NCBI RefSeq assembly: GCF_001949145.1
Contig: NW_019091421.1
Span: 906,206-970,205 of the forward strand
From: Acanthaster planci
Taxonomy: Eukaryota > Echinodermata > Asteroidea > Valvatida > Acanthasteridae
Direction of reading: 5' to 3'
Length of the DNA stretch: 64,000 bases
Within the stretch, counting starts at the first letter, position 1. The number at the start of each line of letters is the position of its first letter. The notes under the pieces were generated by a model, which saw only the letters and a list, made by a program, of their open reading frames with translations, was not told the origin of the DNA and ran no database searches. A program made the translations under genes and the position numbers. Shown here piece after piece: positions 48,586 to 59,292 of this stretch.

Positions 48586-48678
48586 GAAATTCCTCAGCTG
48601 AAGTCGCATGTCCATTTTCCCACGCAAGACAGCATTGACCGGGCCCAACGACGTGGCGAGCTGAGTGACTTTGATGCA
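48586..48678 (-). CDS. Isolated exon-like segment, product unknown
   Basis: Preceded by acceptor GTTTTTAG and followed by the strong donor GTAAGTAGG, the 93-base segment reads 31 codons in one open frame: CIKVTQLATSLGPVNAVLRG, then KMDMRLQLRNF. The composition is protein-like (helical, amphipathic). No flanking exon of the same gene was found. If spliced to the acceptor-like site before 48071 it would stay in frame with the CLCN7 start, which may be chance. It has a faint, unproven resemblance to the middle helix of ESCRT-III CHMP1 proteins. It may be an exon of an unrecognised gene, an alternative CLCN7 5' exon, or chance. Confidence 0.35.
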
Positions 48679-50621
48679 CTAAAAACACTGCTGATTTCAG
48701 AACCAGAATTTAATGAAATGTAATCTAGAAGCAACTGGATTCCTAGATTATGGGCTGTCCTCTGTCTTTACAGATCCCATTCATTTGGGCCAAATAAAGA
48801 CAGTTCCCTCATTATCTTTTGTACTGTTTGTGGGAATAATGAGGATTGTGCAAGAGTACAGTGTAGGCCTATAAAGCCTATCAAGCACTCTGTATAGATA
48901 GGAGGGAAAAGGTCACCGCCTTTCCCCATATAAATGGAGATGACAAATAGGGGAGAAAGGGCAAAGACGTGGAAAAGAAATGAAAAGAGTTGGTGAAAAT
49001 CGTCAAGTTCCACGAAAATGCTCTGGACTACCAACCCCAATATTTTTATCAGTCGCTCAGTCTCACTGTTGAGCACTTTTGTAATCTCCCAAACTGCATT
49101 AGGGATCCATTCCAGCCCCTCCCCTTTCGCTCGTGCTTTTTTTGTTCTTCTGTTTACAACAACAACTGTTTACAACTATTGCTTGCGTTCGGCGATGTTT
49201 GAGTTTGTGTTCGACAGGATTTGCGAGCACCCCCCAGTACACTGTAAATCCCAAGCACGTTTGACGCGTTTATAAACTAAACACATTTGAACATTTGAAC
49301 ACGGGGTGCGTTTAGACGTGAACGTGTTTTTTACATTATGGAGTGCTTATCGTAATCTGTTTTATAGCGGCTTAAAACGTAAATTCCATTATTTTCCGCC
49401 TTGCCAATTAGTTGTCAGTGGTTAATTTAAGCTGATTTACCGTATAATGTATGGATGCAGAGTGGATTATTACTCAATTACCGGTATCCACCAAAAATAA
49501 ACAACGTGTTTAGACAACATTTTAAGTATTAATGTTGTATCGCTTAGCGTTCAAGACACGACTTCGTACATTGTAGGTGCATGCACACTTCCATCTCTCT
49601 CAGCATCCCCACACGTCTGCTGGCAGTTGTCACTTGCAAATGTAGAGAACTTTTTTCGTTTCTTACACACGTCCGTGCATATAACGCGCATAGATATTTC
49701 AGGATCTCGGGTGGGTGATAATTTTCTGAAAAAAAATAAGGTCTGTCAAGAGTACTTCAATCATTTTGGTTTCCGTCGGTGTTCGCTGTAGCAGTTGGCT
49801 TGCCACTCTTCACGCCACTGAGTATGACTTCAGTGAACACGTGTATGCCATCGTTACCTAATAATGAGCAGTTAATCAAACACTGCACCCATTATAAACG
49901 TGTCATTTAGCAAGTCTTCAACCAGAAAAGTGAACTTTCGAAACTTTCGATATTTGTAGTTTATTTGATGGATCTTCTGGTACGAAATTCTTTAAGTACA
50001 GAAGTTTTGTGTGATGCAGTCTTTGTTTGCTTCCATCTTCTCTCTCACCTTTCTAGAGCAGGGACTCTTGGGGTGAGGGATTTATGGACAGTGGTCTATT
50101 CACACCGGAAAATTGCGTGTTTTCACAGAGTGAAGCATATCCCACGTGACCATTTTACGCCCGAAAGAATTCACAGATTTTAGAAATATCAAATTGAGAC
50201 ATGAGCGTGTCTTCTTATCAAGAGATATTATAAACCAATAAAGCGACGCCATACAGGATGTGATTAAATTATGGAAGCATTTACTGCTGCAGCCAAAGTG
50301 CCTACGGGGTCCATTAAAGATGGCATGCGTCACCAACTCTTCCTATGCTTGATTCGAAAAGACTAAAAGAGTGCGGCAACTGATTGATGGAGTTCTTCTT
50401 GTTCAGTATCCTCGCGAATTTTACGGAGTTGCTATCGCCCATCCTACAAGAACGCAAAGAATAAAATCCTTTTTCCTCACGCAAACCGGCTTGAAAGCAT
50501 GCGCAGGAACACCATGTTAGGCCATGCCTGTGAATTGTTCTCCCGGGGTCATCTGTGATTTTCCGAGCTACATTTGAACATCTAATCACAGATTATTTTT
50601 ACACGTATATGTTCATTAATA

Positions 50622-50747
50622 AGCCGTGTCAGAAAACCACTTGGATGGTGCGGCTTGAAATTACGCACAGCTCTGGGAAGTGGCTGCAACCACCGCCACA
50701 GACTCACATGTAATTTTAGGCGACAGTGAAGTAATTCGGACACGGCT
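50622..50747. mobile_element. Harbinger-like MITE with AGCCGTGTC termini
   Basis: Left end AGCCGTGTCAGAA is inverted at the right as TTCGGACACGGCT (12 of 13). TAA adjoins the GCCGTG ends on both sides, consistent with the 3-bp TWA target duplication of PIF/Harbinger elements. 126 bp, no coding capacity. The terminus is shared with the repeats at 526 and 56943. Confidence 0.6.
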
Positions 50748-52983
50748 AACTTGAAGAGCTGGTAGGCCTAATCGAAAAAAGTTTCCATGCGCAGACCACG
50801 TGTGGGACACCACATAAATTTGCTTAGCAGGATTTTATGACGAGCAGAGCTTGACATTTGGTCCCACTTAAAAACACAACTTGCCCTTGTTTGAAATATG
50901 GCCCCGAAAATCAATGAAAAGTAGAACATACACACGGATCCGGTATGGCTTGTTATGTTGCTTTCTGGGGTAGCTCAATGTCGGGATCACATAGTTGTTA
51001 TGAACTGCACGACGTTCTAGTTTCATTGTTGTATTAAAAGCTGTGTATTAGAGACCTACCTTATTTTGTGAAATTGTTGAAATTGTCACACCACACAATC
51101 GCTGCAAAAAGTCACCACTTTCAAACACTAATGTGGGAAAATCTCACCAAATTATAAACAAAATGGACGAGCATTATACGAGCATATATACTTCCTGCTG
51201 TGAAAATAAAGTTCACAGTTCATATCACACGCATACATGCACACACAAAAGTACAATTCACTGACTCGTACAGGCGAAATAGACCATGTAACGGGTATTG
51301 GTTTTCTGTAATAACACAATGCTGACATGTAGCTCCGAGTTGGCAAGAGATTAAACATTAATTCAACGACAAGCACACATGGAAGACAAAGTGTAAAGTC
51401 CTCCAAGGTGGTATCAGTCGACGTTTAATATACCAAAGCTGGATTTACATTACTTAACAGTGAAACAGAAAAATACAATTTTCAAATTTCTTTCAAACTA
51501 GACTGGGGGTATGTTTATACCCCATCGCAAACTAAAGGCTTAACATACTGAAATGTAAATCATCGACACAGTGTCTCACATAACCTAAATACTGAATGCA
51601 GCATGCAATTATATTAACGGTAGTCAGTTAAAAAAAGACTTTTTTTCCTTTTGGATGTTATTCTAGCAACCATTTGCCTTTGTAATAATTGACTTTATTT
51701 GTAAAGCAGAAGAGCCAGACTTTTTTCTTTAATCTGTGACAATCCGGCCTTCTTTACTTTGTTCCAGAAAATCCCAGCATTAACTATCAAGACAATTTGC
51801 AAAGAAAACAAAATTGATCCAAAAATATATTAAGAAAATTAGAAACATAAAACATTACGTGGTCATTTAAAAAATGTTTGTGCAATGTAAGTCTATTGTG
51901 TAGTGATTGATGGTTCATACATTTCCGAGACAATAGTTTATGATCATGTTCCTCCTGACAATTTATTTAAACACAGAACAGCGTCTCTGCCATATATTTT
52001 GATCAAAGTGGCCAGTTACCTCGCTTTTGAAAATATTTTGCCGACAGACCTAAGTCATGAAAAGAGTGTACACCCTTAATTTAGATCATCACAGCATGCA
52101 TGTTTTATAATTATATGCTACATCGTCTAACACTTCACCGTAAACTTACTGTGAAGATACATGTGAAGTAGTTTGGAGCATTGATTTCCCTTTGGTTCTG
52201 GAGACAAGGTAATGGACTCTATACCTAGCCATGTTAGGGCTCCAGACCTCAGTTAAGCACACACATAGGCATCGCTCGGTCATTTTAAATGGACGGGGTG
52301 CCATCATGAAATTTATCGTCACTTAAAATTGATTGTAACAGTAGTCTGGTTCCCCGACCTGACACGTGACCTCCACCCTTCCTTTCCCCTTCCTCCTACA
52401 ATCTTGCCCACAACACCATGATTATGCCAACAGAACCGATCAGTGGAGGAGTGACTCCCTACACACGCTCTAGCGACGACCGTGAGCGCACAAAAAACTT
52501 GACTTCACCGTACAAAACTTGAGCTCATCGGAGTGCACCCACGTAAATAGGCAAAAAAGCCGTCTGCCGAGCTCATTAATAGAAGTTATACACTCAAAAT
52601 ATTTTCATTAGGAAGTTGTAAGAGCCATGAAATTGGGGAATTGAAGAAATATTGCATGGAACCTCTGGCACGGACTTAGAGCTTCTAATTCTGAGCAATT
52701 TGGGTGCAATCACGTGCGAAAGTAGCACTATTTGGCCGTTTTGCAGAGGGATGGGTTTTCAAAATGGCTTCTTTTCTGGGTAGGGACATTTTCTTCATTT
52801 TAGGGGTGGTCTGCTTCGGGTGAGAATTTTTCAAAGCTTCATCGTCAACCACCCAAAATGGAAAGGAAAATGAAAGGGGACACGTCGAACAGTTTTTCTG
52901 TGCAGCCTGAACACCGGTGAGAGTTGTGAGTATTTTTAAAATAATTTTGAAGTATGGGGATTTATCACTGCTGTCCAAGGGAA

Positions 52984-52989
52984 TTTATT
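52984..52989 (-). terminator. Candidate GPCR polyadenylation signal
   Basis: Minus-strand AATAAA about 167 bases past the GPCR stop codon, the closest to that gene; a reasonable but untested 3' end. Confidence 0.45.
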
Positions 52990-53155
52990 TGTTGTGGTGC
53001 AGCCACCGGGCGTCTTTGGATCTCAAACTGCCTTAGGACTGCCGACCAATCAGATGACAGAGATTCATCAGGGGTCGTATACCACGGAATGGCACGTGTC
53101 TGCTCAATGTGTCTGTGACTTCACCCAGTAGTACGCAGTTCAGTTTCTGCTCACC

Positions 53156-53290
53156 TCAGGTGGATCTGTTCCGTCTCCCCCAGAGACGACAGCACAGAAT
53201 ACGGTAGAAGACTCTCCTAAATAGCGGGTTGCAGATGGCATAGCAGAAGGGATTAGCCGCGCTACTCAGATGCGCCAGAAAAGCCAGGAA
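53156..53290 (-). CDS. GPCR exon 2 (TM7 and tail)
   Basis: 44 codons FLAFLAHLSSAANPFCYAIC to RRNRST. I chose the acceptor CCCGCAG at 53291 because of its pyrimidine tract and because it gives exact TM6-TM7 spacing. An alternative acceptor at 53381 keeps the frame but adds 30 residues to the extracellular loop. Confidence 0.88.
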   Translation of the reverse strand, partial: FLAFLAHLSSAANPFCYAICNPLFRRVFYRILCCRLWGRRNRST

Positions 53291-55076
53291 CTGCGGGTTC
53301 AAGAAAATATGAAATAGGACAAATTGAATAGCCGTGTATTCATTGTGGCGGACCAAATGAAGATCTAAAAGACCTTTAGGCTGTTAGGGCAAAGAGGTAA
53401 ACAAATTAGCAGACTCACATTTTTTGTGAAGAGTTATGGAGAAAAATGATTGAGCCGGAAACAAAATGTTTGGATCAGGTTTGTGCTTTGTCAAGTTTAA
53501 TTTGAATAACTGATTACTTAATTTATACATTGCAAGTGTGATTACTATTCTTCCATTGTAATATCGTTCGCGAAGGTCAATAGCATATGCAGGTTTTGTG
53601 CCCAAGAGGGGCTACAGAAATGTATAAGAGATATGTTATTCTTACCCCTACGTCTATTTCTGGTGTGTATGCTGGATCTACAGCCACTATCATAGCGTAT
53701 ATAGACCACGGCACTCCAGACACCAGCATCACTGCCCAGATGTACGTCAGGGTTCGGGTCGCCCTCAAACTCATCAGACTAGCCTTACGGCTAATGTTCT
53801 TCACTGGGTGTGGCTTCGAGGTCAAAGAGGATTGAAGTTGGAGAGATGCAACACCATTTGGCTGCACCGGTTCTGTCTGAGATCCACAACTGCCGCCCTC
53901 TCCTTCCATGAAAGCCAGATTCACCTTCCCGACGGACACACCAGAGGACCTCTTAAAGTCGGTACTGGGTGGTGTCGATGATGGTTCGGCCCCTGGATTT
54001 CCTGGCACAGGGGCAGTCTCAGACGGCGAGTAAACACGAGATGTTTTCCCAACTTTCCTGTTCGGATACCGTCTAAGGCCGGTCGGATGTTTGGTACTCA
54101 TGGTTTCCTTCGCCGGTTGCGTCTTCTGCCCCCGACTGCGACGGATGATAGCGCAGTAAACGAGAGCGTAGAAGACAGTTGTAGAGATGATGGGCACCCA
54201 GGACAGAGAAAGAAGAGTGAGGATTAGCAGTGCTGGGTGGAAGCCGTAGGAAGCATGGCAAGCTGGTGGACGGACCCGCTGGGTCAATCCGACGTACGGT
54301 AGCACCACCACCAGAGGTGTCCATATCAAGACCGGGATGACGTACCCGACCGACATCATCAGACAGGCGTGTCTCAGGGTCTTCTCTTTCACGTGCTGGA
54401 CGGGGTAATACAAGGCCCGATACCTGTCGATACTGATGATCAGAGTCATCAAGAAGGTAGTATGGAGGAAGACGTGTTTGATATACGTCACCACTGTACA
54501 CAGGGCCTCGCTAAACGGCCAGTATTCAACCAGCCAGACGACACTAGTCACTGCAGGGACAACCCCTCCACTGACCAGATCAGCTATTGCCAGACCAACG
54601 AGGTAGTAGTTGTTGTAACTGCGCAGTTTCCTTGTCGTCGCAACAGCATAACACACCAGTAGGTTGCCGAAAAAGGACACGAAGAGGAGAGTGGCGCAGA
54701 AGATACATTTCAGAATGAATAGGTAGACAGGAGAAGGGGGAAACTGACGTGGCATCGACTCGTGTGAATCCACAGTGGGGCTCATAAACTCGGTTGAGTT
54801 GATCCACCCCTCATTGGAGGTCATCCACTCGCTAGCACTGATCAACTCACTAGCAGTAAATCCCTCGCTAGAATTGGTCCACAGTTGAGGTCCTGCCTGT
54901 TCCGTGGTGGCAGTGGTCCACCTATTAGAATGGTGGATCCACTCGCTGGAGTTGATCCACTCGCTAATGGTAGTCCATTGATGAGACTCAGAGCTGTCGG
55001 CAGTCGAGCTAATAAGCATGTTGGAGTTTGTAGACTGGCTGAAAGTGATCCACCCATCAGCTTGGGATTCCTCCAT
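53156..55076 (-). CDS. Class A (rhodopsin-like) orphan G protein-coupled receptor, 521 aa, two exons
   Basis: Exons 53646-55076 and 53156-53290, phase 0. Seven-helix receptor: TM1 GN (N138), TM2 LAIAD (D166), C193 pairing C273, TM3 DRY (217-219), TM4 W252, TM5 P295, TM6 P456, TM7 NPFCY (490-494), helix 8 LFRRVFYRILCC with palmitoylation-type cysteines. ICL3 is long (about 313-440), Ser/Pro/Lys-rich. TM7 resembles muscarinic receptors and the TM6-TM7 spacing equals theirs, but position 3.32 is Lys200 (not Asp) and 6.48 is Gly454 (not Trp). A monoamine or acetylcholine ligand is therefore unlikely by known rules. The 110-residue ectodomain is Trp/Ser/Thr/Glu-repetitive, with three N-glycosylation sequons (N42, N68, N93) and no signal peptide. 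The ligand is unknown. Confidence 0.93.
53646..55076 (-). CDS. GPCR exon 1 (ectodomain to TM6)
   Basis: 477 codons from the ATG at 55076 to EIDVG, donor GTAAGA. Carries the repetitive ectodomain, TM1-TM6 and the long third intracellular loop. The ATG is the first Met in the frame. Confidence 0.93.
54785..55060 (-). repeat. Imperfect repeats encoding SEWI-type units in the GPCR ectodomain
   Basis: Within residues 6-98 the words ISEWINSSEWI, SASEWM, NSSEGF and STEFM recur with Trp at 9, 34, 40, 46, 53, 66, 84 and 91. At DNA level this shows as repeated CCACTCGCTAG/GTTGATCCACTC words on the + strand. Suggests internal slippage or duplication of a short coding unit. Confidence 0.7.
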
Positions 55077-56400
55077 GGTATAGTATTGACCACTTACTGA
55101 AGTGAAGGTGATGCACTCCCTGTGATCGATCCACTGTCTTACGTTGGTTCGTTCTGTCGGTTTGCTTCGCTTTGCGTGCTAAATCAAAAACAAGTTGGAT
55201 ATAATCAAAATTAATTGTAAAGGGATTTAGTGTATGAGAATCAATTCCTTGAGTCAATCCTCTTGTAGTTCATCAATTGCTACCTGCTCAATGTAGGCAT
55301 CTGTTCTGATTTACTAATGCGCTTAGTAAGCATGTGACGAAGTGACACTTTGGTCGCTGAAAGGAAGTGTTTTCCACTGAAGTGTATTCCCTGAATTCAG
55401 AACTTTCCCCATTCAATACCGACCAAACAGCTGCAACTGCGGACAATGATCCCAGAGTGGAAATAGTACACCACGACACCTGACAACCAGTCAACGAGAA
55501 AGAATACGACCAATTGCTGAGGGAGAGATTTTCTACCGAGATAGGAGAACTGATCAGGGCGCACGGATACCAGAGAGCTGGTCTGCCTTCCGCCTGAGGA
55601 TCGCCTGTGATCGACGGAAGGATGAATTCAATCCTACGGACACAAAGAGATAACGACGGCAGTCTCCCCGGACGAAATAAAGTACCTCCGAGGCACGATG
55701 AGCAAACAACATGCAAGACTAAACCCTCCAAGCCTGTCTTGTTTCTCTAGTTTCCCCCGAGACACAAAATGCAAACAATGATTTGCCGGTCGTTACAGTC
55801 AATAATGTTTGGATTCTAAATTTGCGCGTGTGCGTCAGGTGCCGTAAAGCTTTTTCATATTGGATGAGATGAGATGTGCTTGCACACGCACACCACCCGT
55901 TGTGATAAAATTGGTCGAATATCTACTACTTGAACTTGTAAGACGTGATTTTCCCCTCTGATGGAAACATCTACCAGCATAATTAAGCACACTTCTTTGT
56001 TTTAGTAGTGCGATCCGTAACGAATACATAGATCAATTAAAAATTCAATAGCGGGATAAAGTCACTGAAAACTGAAGCCAACAGGCTGCGTCAGTAACAT
56101 TTATTCATAAAAACTTGCGACTTTCGTAACCAGATAAACGCTGTCAGATCAACTTTGATTCAGTCTTCAAACGACGTGCTCACCAGTACCACACTTGACT
56201 ACTCTACTTGCCCTTGTGTAGGAAATGAAGTCTATTGATTCGCTCTTTGCGCGCTGCAACCATAGGCATGTAAGAGCCTCGATCTGGCAGCTTGTGCAAT
56301 TGCGTCAGAATCGAGTCAACGCAGCTTTTAAAAATATCCGATTTGTAAGTGTGACGTCACTTCAGTTTAAACCACGCCCACTGCACACGTGCATTGCACA
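55077..56400. other. Upstream region of the GPCR gene
   Basis: Probably contains the GPCR promoter and 5' UTR. A 147-codon minus-strand frame at 55288-55731 exists but has no recognisable domain, so I do not call it a gene. No other feature is evident up to the repeat block that starts near 56412. Confidence 0.4.
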
Positions 56401-56411
56401 TAGAGTTAACA

Positions 56412-56785
56412 GAAACGTGAAAGGGCTGCATAGCACCGTGATCAGAATATCGACGAGAATATAAGATTAAATCAGTTCTCTGAAATATATGATTACCGAG
56501 CTTTCGGTGACTGAGTACGTTCTTCAGGGCAACTGAATCTGCTTGCCCCGAAGAAGGCACCCAGTCACCGAAAGCTCGGCAATTTCAGAGTACTAATTCG
56601 ATATTACACTCTTGTCGACATTCCGATCACGGCGCTGCGCAGCCTTTCCATATTTCTCCAGTTCGTAAGTGACTTCGTCACAAATTTGGACGCGCCACGA
56701 TTCGCAGGCTCCCAGTGGATGGACGATCGCAGAAGTTGCGCGTCAGAGAAATATGGAAAGGCTGCGTAGAACCGTGATCAGAATA
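56412..56785. repeat. Nested palindromic repeat block
   Basis: Left GGCTGCATAGCACCGTGATCAGAATATCGACGAG is echoed inverted by CTCTTGTCGACATTCCGATCACGGCGCTGCGCAGCC near 56609-56645. Then CAGCCTTTCCATATTTCT (from 56639) is inverted as AGAAATATGGAAAGGCTG (to about 56764). An inner hairpin at 56478-56590 carries CCGAGCTTTCGGTGACTGAG and its inverse. The pattern is of adjoining inverted copies of a small element. Confidence 0.7.
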
Positions 56786-56931
56786 TCGACAAGAATATAA
56801 GATTAAATCAGTGCTCTGAAATATCGAGCATAGGGCAAGCAGATTCAGTTGCCCTGAAGACGGTACTCAGTTACCGAAAGCTCGGCAATCATATATTTCA
56901 GAGCACTGATTTAATCTTATATTCTTGTCGA
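56786..56931. mobile_element. 146-bp element with perfect 39-bp inverted termini
   Basis: Arms 56786-56824 and 56893-56931 are exact reverse complements over 39 bases, starting TCGACAAGAATATAAGATTA. The 68-base centre contains CCTGAAGACGGTACTCAG and TTACCGAAAGCTCGG. Sequence similar to the inner hairpin at 56478-56590 and to pieces at 62729-62815 and 63240-63285. Perfect arms imply recent insertion or hairpin-based gene conversion. No coding capacity. Confidence 0.85.
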
Positions 56932-56942
56932 CATAGAGCTAA

Positions 56943-57058
56943 GGCCGTGTCCGAAACGGGCTTCCAGAGCTACGGCTAGGTCTATTGTCTGCGCGTCTCC
57001 ACACATTTCCAATGGAGCGAAGACCTAGACCTAGCTCTAGACAAGAGATTCGGATGCA
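56943..57058. repeat. 116-bp dispersed hairpin repeat, copy 2
   Basis: GGCCGTGTCCGAAACGGG to ATTCGGATGCA, same orientation and same length as 526-641 and nearly identical, 56 kb apart. Lies directly after the 146-bp palindromic element, preceded by TAA. Confidence 0.8.
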
Positions 57059-57074
57059 TTCCTTACATGCATTG

Positions 57075-57190
57075 ATCGCCGTTTACATGGAACTGGAAGT
57101 TAACGCGCAACTTCAGCGATTGCCCAATGAAAGTCTGCAAATCGTGGCGCGTCCGCCTTTGTGACGAAGTCACTTACGAATCGGATAAGA
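57075..57190. repeat. Repeat with GACGAAGTCACTTACGAA, copy
   Basis: Blocks GGAA-T-AACGCGCAACTTCAG, CAAT-GGTG/GGCGCGTCC and GACGAAGTCACTTACGAA-CGGATA occur in the same order here and at 62936-63050, and inverted around 56650-56745. A dispersed repeat associated with the palindromic elements. Confidence 0.65.
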
Positions 57191-59280
57191 ACTAACGAAG
57201 CACGCGCAAAATTACTGCGCAACATCACGTGAATCACTTAGCCAGCGATATTTAGTGTGGAATGCTGCCTGGTCGAGGCTCTGCATGTGGCGACAACGTG
57301 CACACAGCGTGTAAAGAGCAAATGTCTCGGGAACTAGCTACGCGTGTTAGGTGTGGATGCAACTGAAAACAGCTTAGCTTAATTGATTTTAGCCAGTGGG
57401 AAAACATGGGTCTTGCAATGGTCTTATCTTCTGTCTCGCCAGCTAAAGTTAAAATAAAATAAAATATTATTTTTTTTCAACTGAGATTACTTCATAGGTT
57501 CGTAGGAAAGAAACTAATCGGTATATTTAATAGACGGTACTTTTCTCCCCCATTATCATTTTGAACGAGCCCGAAAGTGAATGGAATTTGCCCCCCCCCC
57601 CAAAAAAAAGCTGGAAATGCCTCTGTACCCGCATCACCGAGCTTAACTATGGATAGAATCACAAGAAAAGAATTATAGGCCTACGTTCTGTGGAGCGGCA
57701 CATCTTCAAAGTCATCTTGAAACACAAATGCGCACAATCAAATTGAAAACCATTCACAAAAAACAATGTAAGGAAACAGCTAAAAGCATTGAAATGTTGG
57801 TACGTTTTGATGGAATGACTTGATCGCCACCGACACTTTGGCAGTATCGATCTTTACGAAGCATGGGCATTTTGGTCTGACCGAATCTTTTTTGCAATCT
57901 GTTCTGCCAGCGCAGCGCACCCGTCTTTATTTTGGTTCGTAGATGGGTGAGCAACTTTCCGGAGGCTTTTTTGTGGCAAACGAATTTCGCTTGTCATGAT
58001 AACGCTCGTTGTACACCCCAGAAAAGCGGCAGGAACCTTATCGACCGAGTCGGTAATAACACGGAACGAGTGGTAATGGCTCGGAGGGGCAGACCGTCTC
58101 ACATCCACATCTCATGAAACGAGAAGAGGGGAGGCACTTCTCACAAGTTGTTAGCTACGGTCTGCCTTGAAGCACAGACGGGCCACTGGCCGCTGGCTAA
58201 TATGACTCCAAAATTATCGTTGCACACAGATAAGGTCAATTTATGAGGTCCCCTCATTCTTGAATGAAACGAGTGGGAGCATAATGCTCTATTACAGACC
58301 AACATAGCAAAGAATTCACAAGTCCAAGACCTTAATTAAAACCTTAATAACTATGCATTCCAGAGCGCCCTCAACAAGAATCAGCGATATCCCGGATGAT
58401 GAAAACTCAACTAAAAACTGTCTCCTTAAGCAGTATTGCCAGGTAGCTTGTCAAAACGCTGGTTGTGATTGTCCGAATGTGTGTCAGAAATCTCCTTGGT
58501 TAACTCTAGACGATGACCCAATTAATGTTGAGAATACAAAACGACTGAATTATGACTGAAGTTGCAGCCTTTTCAACAACTCCTCATGCCAAGTGAGTGG
58601 GAGTTTTTAAAGAAACTTTCTTTGTTTATAACACTGAAAATTTGAACGGAATAGTTAGTGTTTGATTTTGTGGTCAGAGCAACATATTTGGAACAGTTTG
58701 CAGGGTTGGCAAATATGACGAGAGAAAAAAATACGAGAAACGGTATTAAACTTTTTATTCAGAATTTTGCCAACTGGAAATTTTGAAAAGGGCATTTTGA
58801 TCGCTGTAGTTGAGCTGCACGAGTGCCGTTGAATTGCTTTCGTTGCAGTTTCACCCCAAAGCAGGATCGACTGAGCTAAGTAATGCCTTCGAAAATAGCA
58901 ATGATGCAATGGGTGAAGCGCCAGCGCTAAACTTGCAAAGCATTTATCGTTTGAAGGGAGATTTATTTGCTATAGCTTGTCTTATCAACATCAGAGTAGT
59001 CCTGAGTTCGTCAGGCCTTTCATTCTAATCCAGTAAATGTGTTGACAAAATGAGCATGTTCCCATTCTGAAAGTTATTTGTTCTCATCGCTGCTTTATAC
59101 CAAAAGTGCATAAAATCATAAAGATAATGGGTCATTCCCGGGGGACGCAGGTGGTCGTAGCGGTTAAAACAAACAATGTACCAGAACACACCGATATTCC
59201 CCTTCAGAGAATGCTATTTATACTTCACAGTGAGAAAAAATTATTCCAGATAATGCTCACTACTTAACAAACGAACTCTG
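57191..59280. other. No supported gene
   Basis: Only short frames occur (for example 58353-58559, 68 codons, Cys-containing but without borders or recognisable family). A run of 11 C followed by 8 A lies near 57592-57609. Confidence 0.4.
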
Positions 59281-59292
59281 CTTGCTCGCTGC

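Larger units (their letters stand above)
48054..53155. other. Intergenic region between CLCN7 5' end and GPCR 3' end
   Basis: Should include the CLCN7 promoter and 5' UTR near 48.05-48.6 kb and the GPCR 3' UTR at its right end. The only coding-like signals are the isolated exon at 48586-48678 and no more. A Harbinger-like element lies at 50622-50747. Other frames (for example 48768-49076, 50314-50589) lack support. Confidence 0.45.

Noticed and set aside
50314-50589. 91-codon minus-strand frame with MGDSNSVKFARILNKKN
   Set aside because: Looks protein-like in part but has no splice signals in phase and no recognisable family.
53291-53380. Extension of GPCR exon 2 to the acceptor at 53381
   Set aside because: In frame, but it would insert 30 residues before TM7; the nearer acceptor has a better pyrimidine tract and gives the exact family spacing.
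55288-55731. 147-codon minus-strand open frame upstream of the GPCR
   Set aside because: No domain, no splice support and a Ser/Leu/Cys mixture typical of chance translation; it may be 5' UTR.
58353-58559. 68-codon Cys-containing small protein
   Set aside because: No signal peptide, no regular Cys spacing and no exon borders.
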